Shown: positions 44,764 to 57,778, numbered from the stretch's first letter. The stretch is DNA of 64,000 nucleotides from Phaffia rhodozyma (GCA_014706385.1 JACGZH010000005.1:1364001-1428000); one strand, 5' to 3'. Numbers and translations: made by a program. Notes: a model not told the origin generated them from the sequence alone.

Positions 44764-47700
44764 TTAGCGAGACTCCATAACCGGACCAGTCGGTAGTAAT
44801 GCTTCAATCGCCGAAGAACTCGATTGTCTTCTACTAGGTGGATTCGTCGACATGACCGGTGATAGTGGTGGGAAGTCTTCTTGAGCTTGCTGAACTCTGT
44901 TTATTGGGAAAGCTGTTGTTGCATTTGCTGTCATAGACGGTGGTGGAGAAGGAGATACTTTGGGTACAGAAGGAGAGGACTTTGTCGAAAATGGATGGTG
45001 CTGATTACTCTTTGGATTAGGATATAGATGATATAGATGATGGTGCTGATGAGTTGAACCTGCCGATGTCGCACCCTTCGTTACGATGTCAGCCAGAGAA
45101 GGCGAATGATGAAGCTGAGCGTGAGAGATCGAAGGGGATGGTGATGGAGAATGACCTTCTCTTTGGGAAGGCAGAGGAGGGAAAGTAGCATTTGATGCAG
45201 AATTGAGAGCGGAAGAGACGGCGATGGGCGCTGTCCCGGAGGAGGGATGTCCGTTCAAAGTAAATGGTGGTTGGGATTCGTTCGGATTCGGGTTGAAAGT
45301 GCCCTGGTTATCAGGCCCCGAGACACGTCTTCTCCCGTGAACATTCAAGGTAGCCGGGAATCCGTTGGAGGCCTCTCCAAGAGAAGAGAGAGAAGATTGA
45401 GAATTTGACCCAGAGGTTGTATTGTTGTGCGGTGGGTGCAGCCCAAACGGCGTCGAAGAGTGATTGAATTGATATGTCTGAGGAGGACCATGGGGTCGGA
45501 ATGGAGGGACGGTCGCTTGGGAAGAGTTAATCGCCGATGTAGACGATATGGGAAACGGATGTTGTTGAGACAACTGAGGAAGATTTCCGGTCGAACCCGT
45601 CCCGAAAGGCCTATACGTTTTAGCTGTTGAGATCGATGGAGCCGAAACAGATGGACCTAACGAGGTCACAGGAGGGGCCACAGGCCCTATGACAGGCGGG
45701 CCATATCCGTTACCGATCCCTCTTCCACCGGAAGGGTTCATAGGTCGAACGTTGGCTCGAAATGCTTGCCCTGAAGCGCTAACGTGTTCCAGACTGGTTC
45801 GTTCTCGATCATTTCTCAACCGAGGGGTCGTTTGGGTATTGGAAAATCCGGCTTGGTTGTTGGCATTGTTCATGTTGGTTGTGATAGTGGCGATCGTGCT
45901 GGTGGCGGCCGCGTCGAGAAGGACCGGGTGAGTTCCATTGATGATTTCAGCTCGTTCTTTAGAAACCGTTTCGAGTCGATTCTGAAGCATGTCAGCTTGA
46001 GAACGAAGCCGTTCTTGCTTTCCATTAAGCTGAAATCAAATCAAGCGGTGTTACAAAAGCTCACAGCATATCAAAATATGAAAAATCGCAGCGCAAGAAG
46101 AATTGGCAGAGAGAACGAACCTTTTCTAGTTTGGAAATCAACCCATTCATCTCAGTTTCCCATTCAGCTAAGACTCTTTCATTCGAACCGACAATCTGGT
46201 TTCTCTCTTTCTCCATCTCTGCTCCATCCCGCTCGACCGCCTTCCAGTCTTCTATTTTTTCTTCTTCTTTCCTCTCTAGACCCATACCGGTTTTCTTCGT
46301 TGTTGGATCCTCCCCTTCGTTGACTTGCTCACCCCAGATCTCTTCCTCCAGTGCCTTCCTTTCTAAATCAACGTCTTCCTTGCCGACGGTCAGTCTCTTA
46401 ACCGCCTCTCCCAGAGCCAACACCTTTTGTCTCCCCCTTAGATCCCCTGCCGAATTCTTTTCCAGTGTTCTCTGTAAAGCCTGAATGGACGATCGGAGCT
46501 GGGCTTCGTTTTTCTGAGATGAGCGTCTTTGAGATTTCAACTCAGTGGATAGAATGGCCTGTTGTGTTTGAGACTGAGTGAGGAGATGTTTGAACATCGA
46601 CGTAAGCGCTTCTACCGAGAGAGAAGAGGTGGACGGAAGACTAGTATTTGTCGAAGGAGAAGCTGGAATAGAGGAATTGTTCACGGGCGATGTCGAGAGG
46701 ACTGGCGGCAGTTCAGGTAGAGAGGGAGGTTGAGCCGATGCGGACGAACTTGCTCTTGAGCGGCGGAAGGAGTTTGCACGGGAGCGGGAGCGGGAACGGA
46801 CAGTACTGTTAGGGCTAGCTATGCTGGAAAGAGCGGAGGTTGTGTACTTGGAGTTGGAAGCAGCTGTAGGTATAGATGAAGAGCTTGACTCGGACTGAGC
46901 AAGTGTCGTCGTTGTGGTCCAGGCTAAACAGGAGGTCATGAGAAAGACAGTCAGACTGCTTGCACAGAAAATGAATTTGAAAGCGAGAAGGTTGGACTTG
47001 CCAGTAGGGTACTCTCCACCGGACTTGGAATCCTCATCAGGTATCAACCCAAGCTCAACTGTATATTCTTCTCCAGGTCTATAGATCGAGTTCCCTCAAA
47101 GGTCAGAATCTAGAACAAGTGAATTCTTCAAGAGCGTACGCCGAGAAACAAGGCAGAGGAAGAGGGGAAGGGAGAAAACTCACGACAGACCATAAACAAC
47201 AACGATAGCTTCATCCCCGTCATCAATCACATGGGCTGCCACGCTTCTCCAAGGGTTACCATTCACCGTGACAGCCAGTCCTCTGCTCATCAGAACCGCT
47301 AGGTGTGTTCTTCCTTCGAGACCACTCGCTGGGCTGCTACCCTCTAGAAGGTCCGCTCCGGCGGCCATTTTGAGGTATCCACTAGGTTCCGGATAATGAA
47401 GATGTTGATTCGATCCGAGTTGATCTTGTTCGTTCACGGACGATTCGTTCTCATTCTCATCTCCTTCCTCCCCTTCGGTGTCCGAAAAGATTGAGTTAGC
47501 CGCCTGTGCCGTCAGATGGGGAGCAGCAGATATTGCTGGATGAGCGGATGTCGGATGTGGCGATCCAGCCTTATCGTGTTTCTTCTTTCGTCGACCTCGA
47601 GAGCCTTTTTGATTGACGGCGGAGGCAGTAGCTGAAGAGGCCGGCCGAGGCACAAGAGCCTGTTGGGAGGAAGAATGCGAGGATTGTAAAGAAGGTGAGA

Positions 47701-47839
47701 GGATAGAAGGAAGCGCTGTATCGTATGATAAACTGAACGTGATTGAGAGTGATGTGACCTGAAGGATTTGAAGGGCGAGAAAGCGGCTCCAGGAAGAAAA
47801 TCTAGATAGAGAAGAGTTAGGCCTAGATACTGTTGGCAT
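44764..47839 (-). CDS. Conserved coiled-coil protein of unknown function
   Basis: Three main exons were read on the minus strand. The N-terminal part (MPTVSRPNSSLSRFSSWS) holds a basic patch (KGSRGRRKKKHDK), an acidic segment (SDTEGEEGDENENESS) and a small beta-rich unit. That unit reads LAVTVNGNPWRSVAAHVID, DGDEAIVVVYGLSRPGEEY and TVELGLIPDED, a fibronectin-like pattern that I associate with uncharacterised basidiomycete proteins. The middle has a Ser/Pro-rich stretch, then coiled coils (LSTELKSQRRSSQKNEAQLR, DLERKALEEEIWGEQVNEGE, NERVLAEWETEMNGLISKLE, GKQERLRSQADMLQNRLETV). The C-terminal 350 residues are disordered and Ser/Pro/Asn-rich, ending LLPTGPVMESR. Total about 950 residues. No enzyme motif is visible; a scaffold or cytoskeletal role would be inference only. 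Confidence 0.75.
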
Positions 47840-48215
47840 GGCCGAGAGAACAACCAGGAAGAAAGAAGCCTCGGTAGAGAACTGAAAGAGAAGCTTGACA
47901 AAGGTCGTGAGACGAAGAAAGAAATGGGGATGAACGTCAAGGGTTGAAACAAAATATCAACGCTCGTCATTCTCGCCCAAAGCGACGTACTAAAGCAATG
48001 CTTATTTTTGTTCTCCTATCCTTTTTTCTATTTTTCTGTTTTTCTTTCGTATCTTTCTTCTCAGTCTTACGTCCCTGCGTGTTCACAAAGAACGAAGAGG
48101 AATCGAATGCAACATCATCGAGATCAAAACACGTCAAAGCGCCCCCGACTAATGGTACAAAAGTAAGGTAGATAACAGAGATGAGAAGAGGAATCAAGAA
48201 ACGGTCAAGAGACGC
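47840..48215. other. Spacer between GIS2 3' end and coiled-coil gene
   Basis: 376 bases giving the coiled-coil gene promoter and the GIS2 3' flank, with a T-rich run at 48,005-48,060. No gene seen. Confidence 0.6.
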
Positions 48216-49706
48216 TTAAGAAGCGGGGGCTCCCTGAGGGCACTCTCTGCGAAGCGGTGAACAAGGAAGACAAGTCAGAAAGAAGCTCGCTCTCAAGACA
48301 AAAAAAAACTCATTTAACGAACCGAGAGATGTGTCCCTCCTGGTTGCAGGTGTAACACGACTTAGGGGGTCGAGCTCCTCCCTGGGAAGTGGGGCAGTCT
48401 CGGGCAAGGTGACCGACCTGTCCGCATCCGTAGCAAGATCCTCCACCGGATCCGGCTCCACCTCGGAAACCGCCACCAGCGGAAGGAGAGGTGCACATGG
48501 CAGAGATGTGTCCCTGACCACCACAGTTGTAGCAAGTCTTAGGGGCATATCCTCCTCCACCGAATCCACCAGCTCCTCCGTAACCGTACGAGGACTGCTG
48601 CTCAGGGCAGCTTCGGGAGATGTGTCCGGGCTTGCCACACTATTTAACAAGTAATCCAAAAAATAACATCAGTCAGGGAACGACCGATAAGATCGGGAAA
48701 TTTTTCAGGAAGGATTACAAACCTTGTAGCAGTCACCAGAACCGGGGGGGTTCTGGGGGCACTCTCGGGAGATGTGTCCCTCCTCGTTACACTTGTAGCA
48801 GGACTTGGGCTTCTGGGCCTCAGTGCAGTCTCGGGAGACGTCTAAGGGATACACGATGGGAAGACCCCGATAAGCTTGAGTTCAAGGATTGATACACAAA
48901 GAAAGTTCCCTTACGTCCGTCGTTTCCACAGTTGTAGCAAGTGGGGGTTCCGGCCTTGGGGCAGGCTATGCAATCAAGAACCAACATGGTCGCATAAGCC
49001 AACCGATGCTCATTTTGTGTTTGAATTATGACAAGGATAAGAAAGACATACCAGAGGCGACGTGGCCCTCTAGATGAAGCAACCGGATGAATGGCATACA
49101 AAAAAACACAGATATGCAAACCCATGATAAATCAAGCCAACCGAATGATAACGTTCGTTTTCAAGATGGATCGAGATCAACAAGACAAGTTGAAAGTCAT
49201 TGATACGCCGCCGTTCCATTTCGTCGTCGAATACAAATCGTCGTCGTCGTCGCCCGAAGTATAAAGTAAATATTAGAACACCAAACTCGTCAGCTCCTCC
49301 ACGCGTGAGCTCGCGACTCGCAGACAAAATCATCGACAACCGAAGGAAGAAACTACAATAGGACGACCCAAAGATAGGTGCATGTGGTTTGTATCAAAAG
49401 GAATGGAGAAAATAAAGAGGAGAAAAAACTAAGGTACGCTCCGCTTCGACTTTAAGCCTCAAGCATCTCCACGCTCCTCGTTCTTTCTCCGCTCCCTCTT
49501 CGGCATAGCTCAAGAGTATTTACACAGGACACCGAATCCTTGGATGCTGGAAAGTGTTTCTTCCCTTCTCCTTCATCCGGAGGATAAATGGGGAAGCTAC
49601 TGAATCCGATGTGTTCGGTTCCAATGAAATGATTTGAGTAGGGGAGGAAAGAGGCAACTCAACACGCACGCTCTCCACAGTTGTAGCATCCTCGGTTTCC
49701 GTACAT
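48216..49706 (-). CDS. GIS2: Seven-knuckle CCHC zinc-finger protein (Gis2/CNBP)
   Basis: Gis2/CNBP binds single-stranded nucleic acid and associates with translating mRNAs and stress granules. Six exons (49706-49670, 49069-49052, 48965-48915, 48841-48723, 48639-48323, 48246-48216) total 573 bases, 190 residues. All seven knuckles are intact: [84 protein letters not shown] and [15 protein letters not shown] Gly/Tyr linker ([14 protein letters not shown]) and a Gly/Ser linker ([13 protein letters not shown]) separate groups, recalling the RGG box of CNBP. It starts MYGNRG and ends PQGAPAS. Introns cut four of the seven knuckles. The first intron is 600 bases, far longer than most introns here. 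Confidence 0.95.
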
Positions 49707-50473
49707 TTTGAAGTAAGAGTTGAAAGGTTTTAGAAAAAAAGAAACGTTGAGAAAGATGAGTGTTTGGTGGCGAGGAACAAAAAGAGGAAGGAAAAATTTC
49801 AAGGATTTTTTAAAGCATTTTTGAATTCAAATATAATTCAAATATAATTCAAATATAATCCAAATTGCTGCATTTTATCATAGATACAATCTAGTTACTA
49901 GCCAGCAAACCCATCAGTGTATGGTTTAAAATAAGACTGCCTCAACTCAAACAAAAATGAAGTCCGATGAATCGGATAGAGGTGAGGATGGAAAGAAAAC
50001 AGACAACAGGAGAGGAGTATATCGTTGTTTGATCATAGAAACGGATGAAGAGCATTGCAGAACGCCAGCCAGGATGAGCGAGGAAACTTAGTACATCTCC
50101 AACAAGAGCAACGCTTATGCACTCATTCCAGTGGAAGCACACTCGATAGAAAGAAGATAGAACGAAGAGGGAGAGGGATGAGGGGAGCGCTGATGAAGAG
50201 TGGGACTGAAGATGAATCACTGAGTTATTCATCGTTTATATAGATCCCAGTCTAAAGGAAAATGAGGACGAACCGGTATGAGTTCTACATCATCAAATCC
50301 TCACAAACAGTCACACATCAGATCTTGTCTTGCTCGTTCATCAAACCAACATATGGTATAACACTGCAATGTATCCGATTGCTGTACTGAAATTACTGAT
50401 GTTTCGGTCGACAGAAAATGTTTACTATTACATGCATAGACAATACAACTTATATGAAAACAATGGAGTTCGA
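49707..50473. promoter_or_regulatory. GIS2 upstream region with AT-rich 12-mer repeat
   Basis: 767 bases between the GIS2 start and the WAPL stop. Three tandem copies of a 12-base unit (AAATATAATTCA) lie at about 49,829-49,864. The remainder has no coding potential and contains the WAPL 3' flank. Confidence 0.6.
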
Positions 50474-53400
50474 CTAGCAAGCAGCGCTCTGAGCAAGGCG
50501 CGAGGCCAGCTGCTCCATCTCGAGAGCCATCGACCTGATTGCATCTTTGGACAAGAAAAAGAAGAAACACAGGCATCAAAGCTTGGCCTATCAATTGAAG
50601 TGAAACTTTGCTTCTGCACAAGAAAACAAGATTTGAACTTACCTACTCCCTCCTCGACAGAAGGAATGACAGCCGGCAATTCCTCTGTTTGAATCTTGGC
50701 GGTCACCTTGTCCCATTCATTCCCGTCCGTCAATCCCACAGCATCCTCAACGGAAACGTCTGAATCATTTCCTAAGGTAATACGCGCGATCGTCGTGATT
50801 TTCTGATGGAATCGCTGATGGACGTCAGCGAAATCTTTCAGGTAAGCTGCCAGGCTGGAAGCTGTGGAAGCGGCGTCCGACGGTTCATCGGTAGTCGCTC
50901 GAAGTGCCTCGATAATAAGGTCGACGTTGGTCTGGTTGTTCTTCATGAAGTGCGAGAGCAGCAAAACAGCGTAACCAGACAAATACGATGCCTAATGAAC
51001 ATAAACAAAACCGAAGTTCTAGCTATCAGTAATCAGGCCGTTCGAGATAGAAATAAGACATACAGACCTCTGGCGAGGCGTTTTGTTTCGATTGAGATAC
51101 AAACAAGTCCACAAGGATGTGCAGCACAGAACGTCTTTCAGGACAGCGGCAACTTGAAACACACATTCTGGATCCATTACAAGTCTTGGACATTTCTACC
51201 AACAAAACGAAAAGATGTAAACGAGAGAAGACAATCAGTATTCTCGATCTCTACAACAGTCAAGGTCTCCATGATCGAGATACCCACCTGTCATTCGAAC
51301 TCGGTCTTTGAGCTCCTCTGTCTTCTCCACCAGATTGTTTAACAAGCTCAGAGCTAGACAAAGGACTTCTATCTTTTGGTCTTCGGCATCATCGATGTGC
51401 CCGTTCCCAGCATAGTCCACATCCATTTCTAAAGAAATTTGGAGGGTTCTCCGAGAGTCATCAACAGGCAACGGAAGAGACGTCGAAGTGTTGATCAGAC
51501 GGAAGATGGTAGGGACAATCGTCGGACATGCTAGGAGATCAGTTACTAAAGATGTTTGGCTATGAGTTATATTGACTAGCACTCTCAAACAGCCAGTTAC
51601 ACAATTTGTTGCTATAAAGATTTCATGCCGCACCCCCATATGTTGAATCAGTCAGATCTTGCCGAAAGAAACCGACTTCGGCGATAAATGCAACGCACCT
51701 ATCTCGTCGGCTTTGTCCAAGTAATTTTCTAGAGACGACGTTATCCGTAAAGCCACAGCGAGTAAAGTTCCTAATAGACTCGGTAATTGAGGGTGTCCTG
51801 TCCTAATAATCTCCTTTACCTCCTCAAATCGAAGAAATAAACTCTCTAGGATGAAAAGGCATCTTTCGGCATGTCCAATATCCGGTGGCTCGTGTTTCGG
51901 GAGAAGAGGCTATCGAATATCAATGCGAGGAGACCCGTCTTCAGAAATTGAGTATCAAGGAACTATCAGCGATGTAAACTCACCAAGCCAATCTCATGAT
52001 CCTTCAATCGTCCAGGCAGAGTCCCAAGCTCCGCCTCTAGCGAAGTTATTGATGTCTCAGCTATGCCTGTCTGCATTAAAGCCAAGTGTCGATCAAATCG
52101 AGCACCTTTGTCGGCAGCAACGATCGATGCAAGGAAGGAGGAAGCAATCCCTCGCAATGAAATCTAATGATCACGAAAAGTATACTCGGGATAAATCTCT
52201 CCTCGAATTGATGATTCATAGGGAGATAGAACGATAGTTCCTCACGTGAAATGTTTTGCAGTCAAGATCCGAGACACTGTATATTCGAGCAAGCTCATTT
52301 AGCTGTAGATAGAATCACAGAACTACTGAGCCACTACATGTTGATTCAACGGGCGAAGAAATTCCTTACTAGCTTGGAAGTAGTTTTGTCCTTTGGCTTG
52401 ACGGCTTTCCCCTCAGCCTCCCTCTTTCTCTCCGCAGAAAACCCATCATTCTTCGTCTTTATCATTTCTCCGACAACGTTGAAGCAGTCTTTAGAATGCG
52501 AAGTTAGGATGACCTCAACCGCTTTACTGTCTTGAGCGAGCAAACCAAGATACAACACTAGCGAAGCGTCCAACACCTTAGCGATACCGATAAAGATTCG
52601 ATCAACTATCAACAAGACACGCAATTAAGGAAGGAAAAAAGAAAAGATCTGACGAACATAGTCTCCGGCTCCAGCTCCCGCTTTTCTGAGAATTTTGTAC
52701 AGATTGGCAGCCTCATCGAGCGTTTTGATACTTATCCTGAAATCGGTATCTAGCATCCTTCGGATGAGATCGACAGCACTGATGAAAGAAGAAGTATGCT
52801 CAACGCCAACGTGTCACCACAGCAAGGACACAAGAGTCAAAGGACGAACCTAGGCCTCTTGACAGCCAATGAATCGCCCTGTAGACCATCCATGATATAT
52901 CCGAGGTCGTCTAGAAAGCGCTGGTTCTCTCCTCGAGCCCGAAGCTCGTTTAACGTCGGAAGACCGATCGTCTGCTGCTCGAAAATAACATTAAAAGAAA
53001 ACCAGGTAGAGGAAGCTTGTTCAGAGAGTTTGCGTAGAGAGGCGATTAAGACTAAAGAAAAGACGACGTTAACAAACTTCCTTCAACTCTTGAGCTTTGT
53101 CCACTCCCCATCTCTTTGCCAATGTTAAATAACTCTCCCTCTTCGTTCCTTCGCCCTCTACGTCAGATCCTGCTTCTGCAGTGGCCAACATCGATCTTGA
53201 AGTGCCACCATAAGTCTTGTTCGAAGAAAGCTGAGGTTTTGCAGGGGGGATAGTGACCGAAGGTATCAATTGTGATGTAGGCGTTGGAGGAACTTCGATG
53301 TCAGAGTTTTCTTCAACAGGCAAACCCGAACTGTTGAGTGACTCGAATAAAGACGAGCGCGCCGCCAGATTAGATAATGCAGGATGAACAGAGGGAGAGG

Positions 53401-54423
53401 TGACGGCTGCTAAACCGTTAGTGATTGACTCAGTAGGGCCTATCGATGAGCCGGAAGCATCTTGAGAGGAACCAGCTCGTTTCATCATCCGATTTGCCAG
53501 GCCACCTCTATTTTTAGGAAGTTTGAACATTTGAAGACCAAACTCAGGCAGGTCCTCCTCCTGTTCCATTTTTATCAGATCGATCATCCCATGCTTGCGT
53601 GAAGGAGAAATATTCTTCAAGTCGATCGACGAGATAGTTTCCGCGCCCGTCTCAGTTGGCTTTGTGAACGTGTCCTCGAGAGGTGACTTAGATGGAGAGG
53701 GTTTTGTAGGCGTCGACATCGACGGACTTGTTGTTCGAATGCGTTCCTTACTCGGCGAAGAAGATGTAGATCCTACAGGAAGCGAACTGTGTCGATCTGA
53801 AGGAGGAGAGGAAAGAGGAGAGCTCGGACCATTGGGATAAACTACTGGCTGGGTGATCTGGTGAACAGGAGGGCTGGGAACGAGATGAGCAATAGAGTGA
53901 TTCTGGTGTTTCGCTCTTGATTTCTTTGGTATGGCAGGCGAAGCGAGTTCTGGTCAAGACCCAAAGATCAAACATCGTTCACCCATCAATGTCTGTATCG
54001 GACAATACACAAGAAACGACCAAACCAACCGTTACTTTTTCTAGCACCAATGGCCATTCTCTTATGGGAATCATCGGCAGTTACACTACCGCCATGAATA
54101 AGACTCCTCGATTGACTAGCTTTGGACGGGGACGTGTATATAATGTCCAATGCTGTTCCTCTTTCCATAACATTTTTCTCACCTGGTCCGATCGACTGCT
54201 TTCCCAAAGACTCTTTCTCTTTTCGTTTCTTTTCCTTCAGTTCTCCGAGAGAATTTTGTCGTTTCGCTCCTGGTTGAGCTTTGCCTTCGGTCTTGTTGTC
54301 GTCTTCGCTGGAGGATGAGTCTGAGAGCTCGCCTAGCTTTCTAACGAGAGGTGCACCAGTGGAAGCCGACGAAGTTCGACGTCTGGCCGCTCTTGAATAA
54401 GTCGCCGAGAGGTTTCTCTTCAT
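50474..54423 (-). CDS. WAPL: WAPL-family cohesin-release protein
   Basis: Wapl (Wpl1/Rad61) with Pds5 opens the cohesin ring and controls sister-chromatid cohesion in the nucleus. The protein starts MKRNLSATYSRAARRRTSSA and has a Ser/Pro-rich disordered N-terminal half (PSPPVHQITQPVVYP, TPTKPSPSKSPLEDTF, FGLQMFKLPKNRGGLANRM). The helical WAPL domain begins near KRWGVDKAQELKE. It contains NELRARGENQRFLDDLGYIM, DGLQGDSLAVKRPSAVDLIR, LASLVLYLGLLAQDSKAVEV-like helices, VTDLLACPTIVPTIFRLINT and DQKIEVLCLALSLLNNLVEK. The C-terminal helices read YLSGYAVLLLSHFMKNNQTN, then AIRSMALEMEQLASRLAQS. About fifteen exons give roughly 1,000 residues. Exon edges between 51,640 and 52,700 are approximate. Confidence 0.87.
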
Positions 54424-54820
54424 CTCTGATAGAGAACGGTCAATTGGAACTGGATGACGGATCAACGGGTTGATCTTTAGGGATGATAAATTGATGTCTG
54501 AATGGAAGATGATAAACATTTCCCAGATTGATAACAACCTCTCCGGGTTGTTCAGATGAAGATCATCACGTGACTCAACATCTGTAGCTTAATCTATGTT
54601 AATCTATGATAGACGGATAGGAAAAACACGCGCCCTCACTTTTGTTCATTGATCGAATGATACAATTCATTTAGACAAAGAAGAAATTCCGTGATGTAGA
54701 AATGAGAATCCTTGAGGGGAAAGTTACATGACACAAAGACGTAGAGATCCAGAATGATAGTAATAAAATGAGGAAAGGGAAGAGATCCTGAACAAAATTC
54801 AAAGTAAACATTGAGATATT
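54424..54820. other. Spacer between WAPL start and GT90 3' end
   Basis: 397 bases giving the WAPL promoter/5' UTR and the GT90 3' flank. An upstream ATG in frame with WAPL exists at 54537 (MLSIWEMF) but looks less like a natural start. AT-rich, with no separate gene. Confidence 0.55.
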
Positions 54821-57778
54821 TTAATGTTTGGGAAGTTTGAAGTCTGCCTTGGATCGATTTTTAGCAGTAAGCCGGGCTAAACAAGATAAAAATTTGACAG
54901 AAAAGGGGGTTAGCATCGGGCTGCGAAATAAGATTAAGGGAAGAGAAGCCGGAACACGTTACGAACCATACTCTAAGTAGAGCCTGAAGAGATAAGCAGT
55001 CTACAATATGAAGGCGGTTGAATTGAGAAAGATCCCGTCGAATCAGAGATTGCGGTCCAAACCAACTCATCATTAAGATTTGAGAGGGATAGAACTCACC
55101 ATGTCCTCTTCTCTCCAGTGAGTGTGACTCCAATTGAGTCCACCTTCGGCAATCTTTGCCGCGAGCGTATCTTCTCCGTTTGTTCCCTTTTCGTTATCTC
55201 CTCGGAACTATTTTTTCCAATGGAAAATCTCAAACAGTTTAAATGGACACTCAAGGAGCAAACTGCACATAGTTCTTGAAGGAAGAACAAAGACTCACGA
55301 AAACAAGGATATCGTAGAGATCAGAGTAATCCACCTTGACAGGAACATCTTTATGATTCAAAGGTGAAACTCATCGACGTCAGCCATTAGTAATCATCAA
55401 TGTAGCTGATATGATGCAGACTTACAGTGCAACCAGGGCTGGATTCGATCGTTCCAGAACTAATTGAAAAGAGGAGAATCAGTCAGAGGCAAGAAAAGCC
55501 CGGGCTGTTCAAAGCCGAGTACACTAGTAGCCCAGCAAGAGTAGAGAAAAGAGCGGAGCAAAGAGACTCACTTCGACATGCACGGTCGATTTGAAGACAA
55601 GGGACCCGGTGTTGAGCGATCGTTTGAATCGTGCCGACCAGGCGTTCCCGTCAATATCAAGTAGATATTTGTACGTTGGCTCATCCCTTTTACGAACAAA
55701 GGTAGCAAAGGGGTAGTTATTCGCGATCTCGGCACAAATTCCTTGTTCCACATTGCATTCTGTACAAATTCGGAGATGAATCAATCAGTCACGGTTAACA
55801 GATGTGTTTGCAAGATGCGACTATAAACTCATTTGACAAAAGAAAGATTTGAAAGTGCTCACGAATGGCCTCTGGGGGAGTATCCAGGTACTCATCCAAA
55901 GACAACGCAATGTCTGTCATTCTCTTGTTCATCGGTCCAGCTTTCACTCGCTTCATTGAATCCTTCAACTTCAGATCCGCACCCATGTAAGAGGACATCT
56001 TTGGGCTTGACATCACGTTGACCATGGTTGGGTCATCGTGTTTGGCCATTCCTGGGAGTCTAAGTCGATGCATGCTCTTCCAATCAATCGCATTTGAGTG
56101 TTGACCACCGGTGTTCTTTCCTCGCCAAACTAATCGAGCGTCTGTCTTAGCTGACCAGGGTTCAAGCAGTGGGTCCTCCGAAGTAGATTCCCAATAATCA
56201 GTTGGGATACCAAGGATGTCCGCGTGAGCGGGCGTTTTGGACAGAGAGAATATGGGGATGGCTTTAGGTTGTGTGTTGGGATTACCGCTGATGAATGCGC
56301 CGTGCAAGAGAGTCAACGAAGGATGAGTGCAAATGTCCATAGCGATCGAGTGCGAGTAGATGAAAGATTTAGCCGATGAGATTTTCTTTGAGAAGCCAGC
56401 CGTGTTGATGTTGGTCATTGGTCCGCACATAACGGACCAATCGTCCTGGTGTGTCTCCACGAGTGTCTTGTCATCAAAGTCTGTAGAGACAAGATCAACC
56501 CATTAACCAAGAGAGGGAGAGAAAATTCCACAAAGTTAGCGATAAGATATAGTAGATTGATGCGTGGAAAAAACAACGAGAGGCGTACATTCTCCATCAT
56601 CGGCAGTTTCAAGGAGATCTGATCTGTGGGCATGACTCATCAGCCTGGTCGGCCGATCATGAATAGAGTACACGCTCTCAAAGTCAGGAATGTGTTTTGC
56701 CACATCCTTGAGCAAATGAAGCTGATCCTTCATTCGTTTTTCAGCACCCGTGATCCGTTCGGGATCAAATGTGACATGATCGATGCTGGCAACTCCATTG
56801 GAGACGGAGAAGGTGAACGTATCAGTCAAATCCCTAGCTTCGGGAGTCCTCGCTCGAAGTACGGTCGGAGTAAATGCGCGGAAAGGACTCAGGTCCTGAT
56901 GAAAGTAGAAAGAAGAGAACAGGAAGGGCACGATGAAGTCAACATCAGCTTAAACATACAATGGGTCAAGATCCGTGTTGGACGAACCTTGTTGATCTGA
57001 TCATATTCGTCAGGAAGTGGGACATTGTGCTTTCTATAAGTACAAAAGGAAAACGAGGAGATGAAGGAGTCAACAGACCCATACTTCAAGCAAAAGCGGT
57101 GTCGAAGCCCGTTAGAACAGCCTATACGCACTGTACATATTCCCACCACTTATCGAATCCCAACGGCGGGTTTCTGTGGTTCCTCCTTCTGTACTCTACC
57201 ACGGCCTCCTCCAGAGTGGTCGATTGCCTAGCAATCTTCGCATTCCAGTCTCGCTTAGCATCTCTCATGAGTTGGTAGATTGGGTGCTGAGATGTTGGCT
57301 GCAACGTGTCCACATGAAGGATACCGTCCTTCAGCTTGTGTCCACTTCTAGACTTGACCTTGCCATCAGAGACTGGCTCGGGGGACACTGGCTTCGAAGC
57401 AGACTCGATCTGACCAGAAGAAAGCAACTGTTTGGACTTTTGAACGATCGGCTGGTCAAGAATATAGTTGAGACCACCGCTAAGACTGTAGTCTCCGCCG
57501 GCAGAAGCTGCCGAAGGTAGGGTGTTTGACCACAGGATAAATGTCCTCATCAAGAACACCACAACTAAGCCGTACAGGACAATCGTCCAGATTGACCTCG
57601 AAAAGATTCGTCGTCGACGGATATAGAACCACCATCGATTGAGTATGAATTTTCCACTTGGCTGAAGTGAAGGTTGCGAGAACGAGGCTTGGCGGGTAGA
57701 GGTTGTGTATGTTTTGGTGAAATCGTCAGCTGCAGGTGAGCCGATGGGTTCCGGAACGGAAGCACGCTGTCGAGACAT
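54821..57778 (-). CDS. GT90 glycosyltransferase, CAP10/CXT1-like type II membrane protein
   Basis: GT90 enzymes include fungal xylosyl- and mannan-modifying transferases such as cryptococcal CAP10 and CXT1, acting in the Golgi on glycan or capsule precursors. A cytosolic N-terminus (MSRQRASVPEPIGSPAADD) is followed by basic IRRRR and one membrane anchor (IWTIVLYGLVVVFLMRTFIL), then a Ser/Pro stem. Catalytic-domain landmarks include NPPLGFDKWWEYVQ, KHNVPLPDEYDQI, SLTLLHGAFISGNPN, EDPLLEPWSAKTDARLVWRG, KNTGGQHSNAIDWKSMHRL and NNYPFATFVRKRDEPTYKY. These are followed by LLDIDGNAWSARFKRSLNTG, VFKSTVHVEFWNDRIQPWLH, VPVKVDYSDLYDILVFFRGD and FRLYLEYARLTAKNRSKADF. Ends KLPKH. About twelve exons and 700 residues. 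The domain is complete; the sugar donor is unknown. Confidence 0.92.

Noticed and set aside
46061..47047. Frame with a hydrophobic stretch (LLAFKFIFCASSLTVFLMTS) suggesting a membrane anchor
   Set aside because: The hydrophobic stretch falls in what reads as an intron, between PTGKS and AWTTTTT, so it is unlikely to be translated.
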